From Streptomyces gobiensis (GTDB lineage: Bacteria > Actinomycetota > Actinomycetes > Streptomycetales > Streptomycetaceae): DNA of 64,000 nt. Below are positions 8,571-17,065 of this stretch, piece by piece; position 1 is the stretch's first letter, and each line of letters starts with the position of its first letter. The DNA is taken from assembly GCF_021216675.1 (NCBI RefSeq), contig NZ_CP086120.1, positions 4,958,501 through 5,022,500 on the forward strand. Reading direction: 5' to 3'. Under the pieces are notes generated by a model. That model saw nothing but the letters and a program-made list of their open reading frames with translations, did not search any database and was not told the origin of the DNA. The position numbers were made by a program, and so were the translations under genes.

Positions 8571-9268
8571 CCGGGCGACGTACCGCCGCCTCCGCACAGC
8601 GGGTGACGGTGAGAGCGCGCGTCGTCGGCGGGATATACAACGACGACTGGCTGGAACGCTATGACAGTGTCGCCAACGAAGACGCGGCGATACTCCGGGC
8701 TGAGCTGGACGCTGTTGAGGCGTGGTTCAAGCGCCGGGTGGGTGGGATCGGTGAGCGTGTGGCCCAGCACCTCGATCTGGGCACCTGCACGGGTCGCTAC
8801 CTGCGCTGGGGTATCTCCCGGGGATTCACCTCGGCACACGGGATCGACAAGTCGCGGGCCGCCGTAGCCCGGTGCCGGGCGATGCTCGGCCACGGCCCCA
8901 TTCAGGTTCACCACGCGGACTTTCTCGACACCGCGGTCTTCAGCTCGCTGTTGCGCCGTCAGGGCCCTTTTGACCTGGTCACCATGATGATGGGAACCAT
9001 CAATCACCTGGCGGCTGAAGAGCAGCACCAGGTGGTACACGCCCTCGTACCGGCGTTGTCCAGCCAAGGCCATGTGGTGATCTCGTCATGGCGCCCGGGG
9101 GCTTGCGCCCTCTCGCTGTACTCCCGGGCGGATCAACGGAGTCTGGGACTGTCAGGGTTCGCCGTGCGGCTGGACGCCGACCGGGTGGGCGAGTTCGGGA
9201 TACGACTGGCAGAGCGGATGTTCACCCCCTGGCACGAGATACGGGTGTACGAGCCCTGCGGGGCGTAG
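8567..9268 (+). CDS. Class I SAM-dependent methyltransferase
   Basis: 233-aa Rossmann-fold methyltransferase. Motif I is LDLGTCTG at residues 69-76, the acidic residue ending strand 2 is in GIDKSRAAV, and the motif IV region is GPFDLVTMMMG, followed by a post-motif segment HVVISSW typical of small-molecule N/O-methyltransferases. GTG 8567 overlaps the radical SAM stop codon in GTGA, so the two are coupled. The S-adenosylhomocysteine formed would be handled by the ahcY gene of the same operon. It is the last gene of the block; a hairpin candidate follows at 9331. Methyl acceptor unknown. Confidence 0.85.
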   Translation: MTGRRTAASAQRVTVRARVVGGIYNDDWLERYDSVANEDAAILRAELDAVEAWFKRRVGGIGERVAQHLDLGTCTGRYLRWGISRGFTSAHGIDKSRAAVARCRAMLGHGPIQVHHADFLDTAVFSSLLRRQGPFDLVTMMMGTINHLAAEEQHQVVHALVPALSSQGHVVISSWRPGACALSLYSRADQRSLGLSGFAVRLDADRVGEFGIRLAERMFTPWHEIRVYEPCGA

Positions 9269-9598
9269 CGCCGGGATGCGGAACTGGCCAAGCTCCGTGC
9301 GGTACTCCCAGTCTTCGCCGTCCTTGAAAAGGCGGCGGTCAGCCGCCGTTCAGCCGCTGTTGATCTGTGGGGGGCGGGGCCAGGGTAGAAGTGGTGGCGG
9401 TATGATACGGAGGTGCTGCGGCGAGGAATCGATACAGCCGGAGGCATGTCGCCCGATCGAGGGAGGCGTACTGAAGGAGACACCGTCGCGTGCACCAGTC
9501 CGACGGCTGAATTTTGCCCTCCGTATGGACTGATGAGCGGAGCGTGGCGTTTACTGGCCCCCCATATCTCACGTCTGACCAACGGGAGAGGGGGTGAC
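9269..9598. other. Intergenic spacer after the biosynthetic operon
   Basis: 330 bases without a convincing gene. It holds a GGCGGC/GCCGCC hairpin at 9331-9347 that could end the upstream operon, and a TATGAT hexamer at 9402-9407 that could be a -10 box for the following gene, though no good -35 box is spaced correctly. Confidence 0.4.
9331..9347 (+). terminator. Candidate terminator hairpin of the biosynthetic operon
   Basis: A 6-bp GC stem with a five-base loop (GGTCA) lies 62 bases after the methyltransferase stop codon. There is no T-run, as is usual in high-GC actinomycetes, so the call rests on position and stem only. Confidence 0.35.
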
Positions 9599-10003
9599 AT
9601 GCCGGAGACGGCTCGACAACGGATGGCGGCCAGGGGCGAAGTGACTGTGTGGGGGAGTACCGCGTTGCGAGGCGAGCGTACGGAATGGATGGCGGTGCGG
9701 CAGCGTCAGCCGCCGCCAGCGGAGAGTGCCGCGGATCGGCCCGCGGCGCTGCGGGCCGCGGTGTCCCGGCTCCGCCGTGCGCTCGCTGGTTATCCGGTCG
9801 AGCTGCCGGACCGGGAGATCGCCGAAGAGCAGCTGGCCGCGCTGGACATCATGGCCGCATCGGGTGAGCTCGACCCCGCCCGGCTGCGTCACTCGCTGCT
9901 GCTGGTGGTCTCGGCCATGGGCTCCATCAGCGCCCTGGCCGACCCCCTGGCAGAGGTCCGAACCGCAGTAGGCCTCTTCAGCGGCCCCCCACACCAGCGC
10001 TAA
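9599..10003 (+). CDS. Small conserved actinomycete protein (DUF5955-like)
   Basis: 134-aa soluble protein of unknown function. The C-terminal 90 residues (ALRAAVSRLRRALAGYPVEL onward) are helical with a heptad-like pattern, and resemble DUF5955 family proteins as I recall them from Streptomyces. The N-terminal 45 residues are poorly conserved-looking and rich in Arg/Gln. ATG 9599 was chosen because GGGAGAGGGGG lies directly upstream; the frame stays open to a GTG at 9413 without a ribosome site. It stands alone, convergent with the allantoin regulator. No catalytic motif, signal peptide or membrane segment is visible. Confidence 0.7.
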   Translation: MPETARQRMAARGEVTVWGSTALRGERTEWMAVRQRQPPPAESAADRPAALRAAVSRLRRALAGYPVELPDREIAEEQLAALDIMAASGELDPARLRHSLLLVVSAMGSISALADPLAEVRTAVGLFSGPPHQR

Positions 10004-10055
10004 CCGTCCCACCGCGCCGGGGGCACCCACCCAAGCCGCACCGGCGAACCCGAGG

Positions 10056-10117
10056 CCTGGGGCGAAGCCCCGATATGCGGCGGAGCCGCATATCGGTACA
10101 GCCGGGAAGGGGCGGGT
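10056..10117 (+). repeat. Mosaic palindromic intergenic repeat, copy 1
   Basis: Short copy: hairpin GGGGCGAAGCCCC at 10059-10071, then the palindrome GCGGCGGAGCCGC inside ATATGCGG...CATATCGG, then ACAGCCGGGAAGGGGCGGG. It lies between convergent genes and could also serve as a two-way terminator. The same modules recur at five other sites in the window. Confidence 0.8.
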
Positions 10118-10135
10118 CCTGAGGACGAACCGTCC

Positions 10136-10933
10136 TCAGCCTCTGTCCGAGCCGGTGTTCGTGAGCGCCGTGGACAGCTCCTGGGCAACCTCCTGCAGCA
10201 CCGGCACAATCTTGTCCGTCGCCGCGTCCGTCACCCGGCCCGCCGGGCCGGAGATCGATACAGCCGCGTCGGTAGGGGAGTCAGGTACCGGCACGGCGAT
10301 GCAGCGCACGCCGACTTCCTGCTCATTGTCGTCGAACGCGTACCCCCGCTGCCGGGTGAGCTCAAGCGCTTCCAGGAAGCCCTCGGGAGTGGTGATGGTG
10401 CGCTCGGTGGCGGCAGGCATACCCGTACGGGCCAGCAGTGCCCGTACCTCATCGGCCGGGTGGTGGGCGAGCAGAGCCTTGCCGACGCCGGTGGAGTGCG
10501 GCAGCACCCGGCGCCCCACCTCGGTGAACATCCGCATGGAGTGACGTGAGGGCACCTGGGCGACGTAAACGATCTCATCGCCGTCGAGCAGCGCCATATT
10601 CGCTGTCTCGCCGGTCTCCTCGACCAGCCGGTTCAGATAGGGCCGGGCCCAGGTGCCCAGCAGCCGGGACGCGCTCTCGCCGAGCCGGATGAGCCGGGGC
10701 CCCAGCGCGTAGCGGCGGTTAGGCTGCTGGCGTACATAGCCGCAGGCGACGAGGGTGCGCATCAGCCGGTGGATGGTGGGCAGCGGCAGACCGCTGCTGC
10801 TGGAGAGCTCACTCAGCCCGACCTCACCGCCGGCGTCGGCCATCCGCTCCAGCAGGTCGAAGGCGCGTTCGAGGGACTGCACGCCTCCAGTCGCTGCGGG
10901 GGCGGTGCTGGTCTTGCGCTCGGACAGCGGCAC
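10136..10933 (-). CDS. allR: IclR-family regulator of allantoin catabolism
   Basis: 265-aa IclR-type transcription factor. The N-terminal winged helix-turn-helix (about residues 20-80) contains VGLSELSSSSGLPLPTIHRL, and the C-terminal effector domain includes PSRHSMRM and STGVGKALLA typical for the family. Streptomyces AllR represses allantoin genes and responds to purine breakdown intermediates (established for the family; residue-level identity not checked). GTG 10933 is preferred because GAAAGGAAG lies just upstream on this strand; an upstream ATG at 10966 lacks one. It is divergent from allantoinase, and two matching palindromes lie in the shared gap, which supports the assignment. Confidence 0.9.
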   Translation of the reverse strand: MPLSERKTSTAPAATGGVQSLERAFDLLERMADAGGEVGLSELSSSSGLPLPTIHRLMRTLVACGYVRQQPNRRYALGPRLIRLGESASRLLGTWARPYLNRLVEETGETANMALLDGDEIVYVAQVPSRHSMRMFTEVGRRVLPHSTGVGKALLAHHPADEVRALLARTGMPAATERTITTPEGFLEALELTRQRGYAFDDNEQEVGVRCIAVPVPDSPTDAAVSISGPAGRVTDAATDKIVPVLQEVAQELSTALTNTGSDRG

Positions 10934-11091
10934 GTGGCGTCTTCCTTTCGGGCGGGTGTGGCGCATGCTACCGGTCCGTCGGGGACTCCACAGCGCCTGT
11001 CACATGGGGTTCCGGTGGCTTGACCGGCTCCCGGCCGGATGGCGGGGGTGTGCTCTTGGTGATAGCTACCTTCTGTACTGCGAAATATTAC

Positions 11092-11106
11092 TTCCATTCT
11101 ATGGAA
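11092..11106. promoter_or_regulatory. Candidate AllR operator 1
   Basis: 15-bp palindrome TTCCATTCTATGGAA in the allR-allB gap. It shares the pattern TTCCA-N5-TGGAA and the same length with a second site whose centre is 108 bp away. Both sites lie in an AT-richer patch compared with the surroundings. Confidence 0.75.
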
Positions 11107-11199
11107 TCCTCCAAGTCGCGATCCCTGGCTTCCCGGGTGAGGCTGAAGGGTCTTGACGGGGATGGGTCGAAAGTGAAGACTCTTCAACAGAACGTTGAA

Positions 11200-11214
11200 T
11201 TCCACAGTGTGGAA
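11200..11214. promoter_or_regulatory. Candidate AllR operator 2
   Basis: 15-bp palindrome TTCCACAGTGTGGAA, 41 bp before the chosen allantoinase start and likely at or just downstream of its promoter, where binding would block transcription. A half site GTGGAATGC follows at once (11218-11226). Confidence 0.75.
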
Positions 11215-11255
11215 TGCGTGGAATGCAGAGGAACGTGGAGAAAAAGGAGGGCCGG

Positions 11256-12623
11256 TTGTCCGCCACCCAGACCGGTGCAGAGCAGCCCGGCGCAGAGCTC
11301 GTACTGCGCTCAACGTGTGTCATCACCCCCGAGGGGGCGCGCGCCGCGTCCGTCGTCGTCGCGGATGGCCGTATCACGGCCGTACTGCCGCATGACAGCG
11401 CGGTTCCCGACGGCGCACGGCTGGTGGACGTCGGCGACGACGCACTGCTCCCCGGGCTCGTCGATACGCACGTGCATGTCAATGACCCCGGGCGCACCGA
11501 GTGGGAGGGTTTCTGGACGGCCACCCAGGCCGCCGCGGCCGGAGGTATCACCACCCTCCTCGATATGCCGCTCAACAGCCTGCCGCCCACCACCACCGTC
11601 GAGCATCTCGCGACCAAGCGGGACGTCGCCCGGAGCAAGGCACATGTGGACACCGGCTTCTGGGGCGGCGCCATTCCGGGCAATGTGAAGGATCTGCGTC
11701 CGCTGCACGAGGCGGGGGTCTTCGGCTTCAAGTGCTTCCTCTCTCCCTCCGGCGTTGAGGAGTTCCCGGAGCTGGGACCGGCGGAGCTGGAAGCCGCCAT
11801 GACAGAGATCGCGGGCTTCGACGGGCTGCTCATCGTGCATGCCGAGGATCCGCACCAGTTGGAACGGGCCCCGCAGGCCGAGGGCCCGAAGTACGCCGAC
11901 TTTCTCGCCTCCCGGCCGCGCGACGCCGAGAACGACGCCATCGCCCGGCTGATCGCGCTCGCCAGGAAGCTGGACGCCCGGGTGCATGTGCTCCACCTCT
12001 CCTCCTGCGACGCGCTGCCGCTTATCGCGGAAGCCAGACAGGCGGGCGTCAAGCTGACCGTGGAGAGCTGTCCGCACTTCCTCACCCTCACCGCCGAGGA
12101 AGTCCCTGACGGCGCCACCGAGTTCAAGTGCTGTCCGCCCATCCGCGAGAAGGAGAACCAGGACGCGCTGTGGGCGGGCCTGGCCGATGGAACGATCGAC
12201 TGTGTCGTCTCCGACCACTCGCCCTGCACCACCGACCTCAAGGTTCCCGACTTCGGCCAGGCCTGGGGCGGAATCTCCTCCCTGCAGCTCGGTCTGCCCG
12301 CCATCTGGACCGAGGCCCGCCGCCGCGGCCACACCCTTCAGGACGTGGTCCGCTGGATGTCCACCGCCCCGGCCGAGCTGGCGGGACTGACCCGCAAGGG
12401 CGCCATCGAGGTCGGCCGGGACGCCGACTTCGCCGTCCTCGCCCCCGACGAGACCTTCACCGTGGACCCGGCCGAGCTGCACCACCGCAACCAGGTCACC
12501 GCCTACGCGGGCAAGACCCTGCACGGCGTCGTACGGTCCAGCTGGCTGGGCGGCAGACAGATCACCGACCACGGTCGTACGACCCAGAAAACCGGCCGAC
12601 TCATCGAGAGGACAACTGCATGA
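11256..12623 (+). CDS. allB: Allantoinase
   Basis: Cytosolic metal-dependent cyclic amidohydrolase that opens allantoin to allantoate. The HxH metal ligands are H72 and H74 (VDTHVHVND) and the lysine expected to be carbamylated is K159 ([10 protein letters not shown]); the later metal ligands are in VHAEDP, LHLSSC and VVSDHSP. The length of 455 aa is normal. The TTG start at 11256 is chosen because AAGGAGG ends five bases upstream; a GTG at 11235 and an ATG at 11214 are in frame but poorly placed, and the latter lies on the operator. It overlaps allantoicase by 4 bp (ATGA). Regulation by the divergent IclR protein is expected. Confidence 0.95.
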   Translation: MSATQTGAEQPGAELVLRSTCVITPEGARAASVVVADGRITAVLPHDSAVPDGARLVDVGDDALLPGLVDTHVHVNDPGRTEWEGFWTATQAAAAGGITTLLDMPLNSLPPTTTVEHLATKRDVARSKAHVDTGFWGGAIPGNVKDLRPLHEAGVFGFKCFLSPSGVEEFPELGPAELEAAMTEIAGFDGLLIVHAEDPHQLERAPQAEGPKYADFLASRPRDAENDAIARLIALARKLDARVHVLHLSSCDALPLIAEARQAGVKLTVESCPHFLTLTAEEVPDGATEFKCCPPIREKENQDALWAGLADGTIDCVVSDHSPCTTDLKVPDFGQAWGGISSLQLGLPAIWTEARRRGHTLQDVVRWMSTAPAELAGLTRKGAIEVGRDADFAVLAPDETFTVDPAELHHRNQVTAYAGKTLHGVVRSSWLGGRQITDHGRTTQKTGRLIERTTA

Positions 12624-13759
12624 CCGCGGCGCAGAGCCAGCCCGAACTGGCCCGATTCACCGGTGACGCCCAACCGTACGGCGGCGGCGACCCGTACGCC
12701 GACTACCGCACCGCCGCTTTCCCGTTCACCCACCTTGCCGATCTGGCTGACCGTCGGCTGGGCGCCGGTGTCATCGCCGCGAACGATGAGTTCTTCGCCC
12801 AGCGCGAGAACATGCTCATCCCCGAGCCCGCCGAGTTCGACCCCGAGCACTTCGGTCACAAGGGGAAGATCATGGACGGCTGGGAAACCCGCCGTCGCCG
12901 GGGCGTCAGCGCCGAGCAGCCGCACCCGACGGATGAGGACCACGACTGGGCGCTGGTGCGGCTGGGAGCCCCGGGCGTCATCCGGGGCATCGTCGTCGAC
13001 ACGGCCCACTTCCGTGGCAACTATCCGCAGGCTGTCTCCATTGAGGCGACCGCCGCCCCCGGCTCCGCCTCGCCCGAGGACCTGCTGGCCGACGACAAGA
13101 AGTGGACGACCGTCGTCCCGCGGACCGCCATCGGCGGCCATGCCGCCAATGGCTTCGCCGTCGACGTCGAACAGCGCTTCACACATCTGCGCGTCAAGCA
13201 GCATCCGGACGGTGGTATCGCCCGGCTGCGGGTATACGGCGAAGTCGCCCCCGACCCGGCCTGGCTCGCCGCGCTCGGCACCTTCGACGTTGCCGCGCTC
13301 GAGAACGGTGGCGCCGTGCAGGACGCCTCCGACCGCTTCTACTCCCCGGCCACCAATACGATCCAGCCGGGCCGTTCCCGCAAGATGGACGACGGCTGGG
13401 AGACCCGCCGCCGCCGTGACAAGGGCAACGACTGGATCCGCTACTCGCTCACCGAGCAGGCCGTGATCCGTGCCGTCGAGATCGACACCGCCTATCTCAA
13501 GGGCAACTCGGCCGGCTGGGCCGCCCTGGTGGGCCGGGACGGCGAGGACGGCGAGTGGGTCGAACTGCTGCCGCGCACCCGGATGCAGCCCGACACCGTC
13601 CACCGCTTCCTGCTGACGGACGCGCCCGCGGTGACCCACGTCCGCATCGACATTTTCCCGGACGGCGGTATCTCCCGGCTGCGCCTCTTCGGCTCGCTGA
13701 CGCCGGACGGCGCCGCCCGCCTCAACGCCCGCCACCAGGAACTGGGCGGCGACCAGTAG
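12620..13759 (+). CDS. alc: Allantoicase
   Basis: 379-aa allantoate amidinohydrolase that yields ureidoglycolate and urea. The two-fold internal repeat typical for the family is visible: [12 protein letters not shown] near residue 89 and [12 protein letters not shown] near residue 254, each followed by an [12 protein letters not shown] strand and ending in [10 protein letters not shown] or [13 protein letters not shown] 12620 overlaps the allantoinase stop, so the pair is translationally coupled. No ureidoglycolate lyase or urease is in the window; glyoxylate made further on could feed the glycerate kinase or the ethylmalonyl-CoA locus. Confidence 0.96.
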   Translation: MTAAQSQPELARFTGDAQPYGGGDPYADYRTAAFPFTHLADLADRRLGAGVIAANDEFFAQRENMLIPEPAEFDPEHFGHKGKIMDGWETRRRRGVSAEQPHPTDEDHDWALVRLGAPGVIRGIVVDTAHFRGNYPQAVSIEATAAPGSASPEDLLADDKKWTTVVPRTAIGGHAANGFAVDVEQRFTHLRVKQHPDGGIARLRVYGEVAPDPAWLAALGTFDVAALENGGAVQDASDRFYSPATNTIQPGRSRKMDDGWETRRRRDKGNDWIRYSLTEQAVIRAVEIDTAYLKGNSAGWAALVGRDGEDGEWVELLPRTRMQPDTVHRFLLTDAPAVTHVRIDIFPDGGISRLRLFGSLTPDGAARLNARHQELGGDQ

Positions 13760-13783
13760 GACCGCGGCCCCCCCGTTGTGGGC

Positions 13784-14030
13784 ACTCGCAGCCCCGCGAG
13801 GGGCTGTGGGTGGGCACAACACCGGCCACCGGCCCGCACCGGGCCACCCCCGGGGCCCCGGGGCGAAGCCCCGGTTTCCGGGAAGGGGCGGGCTTAGGGG
13901 AAACCCACCCGCCCGCCCCGGGGCGAAGCCCCGCCACGCGGCGGAGCCGCATATCGGCACAGCCGGGAAGGGGCGGGCTTAGGGGAACCCGCCCGCCCCG
14001 GGGGGAGGGGAGCCCCGCTACGCGGCGGCC
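13784..14030 (+). repeat. Mosaic palindromic intergenic repeat, copy 2 (long)
   Basis: Several modules in a row: GGGCACTCGCAGCCCCGCGA and its continuation to GTGGGCACAACACCGG, then two copies of GGGGCGAAGCCCC (13860-13872 and 13920-13932), CCGGGAAGGGGCGGG three bases into each tail, and the GCGGCGGAGCCGCATATCGG palindrome. It fills the gap between the convergent allantoicase and dehydrogenase genes. Confidence 0.85.
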
Positions 14031-14041
14031 GCGGGCCCGCG

Positions 14042-15034
14042 TTACGCGGGCACCGTGACCGGGCGCCCCTCCCGGCGGGACTGCTCACAGGCCTCCGCGA
14101 CCCGCAAAGCGTGCAGCGCCTCCCGCCCATCGCACGGATTGCCGATCTCACCCCGTACGACCTGGATGAAGGCCGCCAGCTCAGCCTCGTAGGCCGGAGC
14201 GAATCGCTCCAGGAAGCCCTGCCAGGGCTTGCCCTCGGCCGGGATCGCCGTTGGCTCCACGGAGGTCAGGGGCGTCCGGGCGTCGACGCCGACGGCGATC
14301 TGGTCGCGTTCTCCGGCCAGCTCCATCCGGACGTCGTAGCCCGCGCCGTTCACCCGGGTGGCCGTGGCGGTGGCCAGCGTGCCGTCGTCCAGGGTGAGCA
14401 CGGCGGCCGCGGTGTCGACATCCCCCGCTTCCTGGAACATCGCCGGGCCTGCGTCGGAGCCGACGGCGTAGACGGAGACCACCTCGCGGCCCGTCACCCA
14501 GCGCAGTATGTCGAAGTCATGGACCAGGCAGTCGCGGTAGAGCCCCCCGGAGAGCGGCAGATAGGCCGGGGGCGGCGGCGCCGGGTCGGAGGTGACGGCG
14601 CGAACGGTGTGCACCCGGCCCAGCCGGCCGGAGCGCACCGCTTCACGGGCGGCCGTGTAGCCCGCGTCAAAGCGTCGCATAAAGCCGATCTGCAGGACCG
14701 TACCGGCGGCTTCCACCTCCGCCAGGACCCTGAGGGTGCCCTCGAGATCGATGGCGATGGGCTTTTCGCAGAAGGTGGGCAGCCCGGCCTGGGCCGCCGC
14801 GCTGATCAGTTCGGCATGGGAGGCCGTGGCGGAGGCGATCACCACCGCGTCGGGCTCCTCGGCGAGCAGATCAGCGGGGGAGGGGAGGGCGGTGGCGTTC
14901 AGAGGCGCCGCGACCTCGGCGGCGCGGGCCGCGTCCGCGTCGGCGACGAGCAGTCCGGTCACCCCGGGGAGGGAGCGGAGCGTACGAGCGTGAAAGGAGC
15001 CGATGCGGCCCGTTCCGATGAGTCCAATTCGCAT
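14042..15034 (-). CDS. Gfo/Idh/MocA-family dehydrogenase (inositol 2-dehydrogenase-like)
   Basis: 330-aa NAD(P)-dependent sugar or cyclitol dehydrogenase. The Rossmann motif is LIGTGRIGSFHA at residues 4-15, and the family catalytic lysine is in CEKPIA near residue 95. HDFDILRW near residue 177 carries the histidine proposed to help catalysis in inositol dehydrogenases. ATG 15034 is supported by the Rossmann strand starting at residue 3. It is divergent from a GntR regulator and a sugar ABC transporter, so it probably oxidises the imported sugar or inositol. Exact substrate unknown. Confidence 0.88.
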   Translation of the reverse strand: MRIGLIGTGRIGSFHARTLRSLPGVTGLLVADADAARAAEVAAPLNATALPSPADLLAEEPDAVVIASATASHAELISAAAQAGLPTFCEKPIAIDLEGTLRVLAEVEAAGTVLQIGFMRRFDAGYTAAREAVRSGRLGRVHTVRAVTSDPAPPPPAYLPLSGGLYRDCLVHDFDILRWVTGREVVSVYAVGSDAGPAMFQEAGDVDTAAAVLTLDDGTLATATATRVNGAGYDVRMELAGERDQIAVGVDARTPLTSVEPTAIPAEGKPWQGFLERFAPAYEAELAAFIQVVRGEIGNPCDGREALHALRVAEACEQSRREGRPVTVPA

Positions 15035-15063
15035 GCCCCCACGCTGACCCCTGCGGACAGGTG

Positions 15064-15086
15064 ATGTCAACGTTTTGTCCTGACAT
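15064..15086. promoter_or_regulatory. Candidate GntR operator in the divergent gap
   Basis: Inverted repeat ATGTCA-N11-TGACAT, with an inner TGTCCTGACA element at 15077-15086. It lies 30 bp from the dehydrogenase start and 49 bp from the GntR start, well placed to control both. Confidence 0.5.
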
Positions 15087-15134
15087 TCAAACTTTCCACT
15101 TCCCGTGCCGGAGCCTGGGGGCTAGGCTCACCCT

Positions 15135-15890
15135 GTGGCGAAGAATGAAGTGGCTGACCTCCAATTCAGCGTGGACCGCAGTAGCCCGGTGCCGCTGTAC
15201 TTCCAGCTCTCTCAGCAGCTCGAAACCGCCATCGAGCAAGGCAAGCTCTCCCCTGGCAGTCTGCTCGGCAATGAGATCGACCTCGCCGGGCGGCTTGGTC
15301 TCTCCCGCCCCACCGTGCGGCAGGCGATACAGGCCCTGGTCGACAAGGGACTGCTGGTCCGCCGCCGGGGCATCGGCACCCAGGTGGTGCACAGCCAGGT
15401 CAAACGCCCCCTTGAGCTGAGCAGCCTCTACGACGACCTGGAGGCCGCCGGACAGCGTCCCGCCACCCAGGTGCTGCGGCTGGAGACCGAGGAGGCCACC
15501 GCCGAGGTCGCCGCGGCCCTCGGGGTCGCCGAGGGCACCGAGGTTCGCCTCATCGAGCGGCTCCGGCTGACCCATGGCGAGCCCATGGCCTATCTGCGCA
15601 ACCACATCCCCGTTGATCTGCTCAACCTGGACAGCGCCGAGCTGGAGACCACCGGGCTCTACCGGCTGATGCGGGGAGCCGGAATCACCCTGCACAGCGC
15701 CCGCCAGTCGGTTGGCGCCCGAGCCGCCAGCGCCACAGAGGGCGACCTGCTGGGCGAGGTGGAGGGCGCGCCGCTGCTCACCATGCAGCGCACCACCTAC
15801 GACGACACCGGCAAGGCGGTCGAGTACGGCTCGCATATGTACCGGGCCTCGCGCTACTCCTTCGACTTCCAACTGCTCGTACGCGGCTGA
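15135..15890 (+). CDS. GntR-family regulator with UTRA domain
   Basis: 251-aa regulator. The N-terminal winged helix (about 15-85) contains the GntR signature SPGSLLGNEIDLAGRLGLSR and RRRGIGTQV; the remainder is a UTRA ligand-binding domain ending in YGSHMYRASRYSFDFQL, a typical HutC-subfamily tail. It likely senses a sugar or sugar phosphate. GTG 15135 is the start with only a weak ribosome site. It begins the + strand run into the ABC transporter and is divergent from the dehydrogenase, with an inverted repeat in the gap. Confidence 0.9.
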   Translation: MAKNEVADLQFSVDRSSPVPLYFQLSQQLETAIEQGKLSPGSLLGNEIDLAGRLGLSRPTVRQAIQALVDKGLLVRRRGIGTQVVHSQVKRPLELSSLYDDLEAAGQRPATQVLRLETEEATAEVAAALGVAEGTEVRLIERLRLTHGEPMAYLRNHIPVDLLNLDSAELETTGLYRLMRGAGITLHSARQSVGARAASATEGDLLGEVEGAPLLTMQRTTYDDTGKAVEYGSHMYRASRYSFDFQLLVRG

Positions 15891-16039
15891 CCAACCGCTG
15901 ACCAACCCCCGCGCAGCGCCCGCGCAGCACCCGTGCGACCCCGCCGAGCAGCGGTAACGGATACTTGTGCGGCCGGGCCCGGCCATCACCCCCAGGTGCC
16001 CCGGCGAAAACCGGATCCGTATCGGGAGGGCAAGACCGA

Positions 16040-17065
16040 GTGGCCAGCGTGGAGAGATATCGCAGGAGCGCACGGACCAGGGCGGCCGTGATCGCGGCCA
16101 CGCTGGCACTGGCCGTACCCCTGGCGGGCTGCAGCAGCACCGGCGGCAAACGGGCCGAGGAGAAGCGGGCGCAGGCCGCTGGGGGACAGTCCGCGGTGGA
16201 CACGCCCCGGTGGAAGTTCGCCATGGTCACCCACTCCGGAGACGGCGACACCTTCTGGGACATCGTGCAGAACGGCGCCAAGCAGGCAGCCGTCAAGGAC
16301 AACATCGAGTTCCTCTACTCGCACGACAAGGAGGCGGGCAAGCAGGTCCAGCTCGTGCAGACCCGGATCGACCAGAAGGTCGACGGGCTGATCGTCACGC
16401 TCGCCAAGCCGGACGCGATGAAGGCGGTCGTGCAGAAGGCGGTCAGAGCGGGCATACCGGTGATCACCATCAACTCGGGCCAGGATCTGTCCAAGGACTT
16501 CGGCGCGCTCGCCCATATCGGCCAGGACGAGGTCACGGCGGGCGAAGCCGTTGGCGAGGAGCTGAATGAGCGCGGCCGTAAGAAGGCCGTCTGTGTCCTG
16601 CATGAGCAGGGCAACGTCGGCCATGAGGAACGCTGCGACGGGGTACGGAAGACCTTCGGCGGCACCGTGCAGAACCTCTATGTCGACGGCACCAATATGC
16701 CCGGCGTCGAGTCCTCCCTGGAGGCCAAGCTCCAGGCGGACAGTGTCATCGACAGCATCGTCACCCTCGGTGCCCCGTTCGCACCGACCGCTGTCAAAGC
16801 CGCCGAACAGGCGGGCAGTAAGGCGGAGGTGGCCACCTTTGACCTCAATGCCCAGGCAGTCAGGGGACTGCGGGACGGCAGCATCGGCTTCGCCGTGGAC
16901 CAGCAGCCGTATCTGCAGGGCTATGAGGCCATCGACCTGCTGTGGCTCTACAAGTACAACGCCGACATGCTCGGCGGCGGTCAGCCGGTCCTCACCGGCC
17001 CGCAGATTCTGACCCGGCAGGACGCCGCCGCCCTGGAGAAGTACACCTCCCGGGGGACCCGATGA
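16040..17065 (+). CDS. Sugar ABC transporter substrate-binding lipoprotein
   Basis: 341-aa periplasmic-binding-protein-fold lipoprotein (ribose/inositol type, peripla_BP_4). The signal peptide ends in a lipobox LAGC with lipidated C31, then the mature start TPRWKFAMVTHSGDGDTFWD. NVGHEERCDGVR and ATFDLNAQAVRGLRDG carry conserved ligand-side residues of the family. GTG 16040 has GGGAGGG nine bases upstream. It overlaps the permease gene by 4 bp. Found with dehydrogenase and ROK kinase genes, so the ligand is probably a monosaccharide or cyclitol. Confidence 0.92.
   Translation: MASVERYRRSARTRAAVIAATLALAVPLAGCSSTGGKRAEEKRAQAAGGQSAVDTPRWKFAMVTHSGDGDTFWDIVQNGAKQAAVKDNIEFLYSHDKEAGKQVQLVQTRIDQKVDGLIVTLAKPDAMKAVVQKAVRAGIPVITINSGQDLSKDFGALAHIGQDEVTAGEAVGEELNERGRKKAVCVLHEQGNVGHEERCDGVRKTFGGTVQNLYVDGTNMPGVESSLEAKLQADSVIDSIVTLGAPFAPTAVKAAEQAGSKAEVATFDLNAQAVRGLRDGSIGFAVDQQPYLQGYEAIDLLWLYKYNADMLGGGQPVLTGPQILTRQDAAALEKYTSRGTR

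Larger units (their letters stand above)
10934..11255. other. allR-allB divergent regulatory region
   Basis: 322-base divergent gap that carries the two palindromes listed separately, at 11092-11106 and 11200-11214. The upstream half (10934-11040) shows no clear element beyond the allR ribosome site. Confidence 0.6.

Noticed and set aside
7032-9268. RiPP cluster built around the radical SAM enzyme
   Set aside because: No small precursor frame with a ribosome site, leader peptide or RRE-like domain was found nearby; the ATP-grasp enzyme and exporter fit a small-molecule route better.
9402-9407. TATGAT as a firm promoter for the gene at 9599
   Set aside because: No acceptable -35 hexamer lies 16-19 bases upstream, so it is kept only as a remark.
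13784-14030. CRISPR array in a repeat-rich gap
   Set aside because: Repeats are palindromic modules of uneven spacing without unique spacers, and no cas gene is present.
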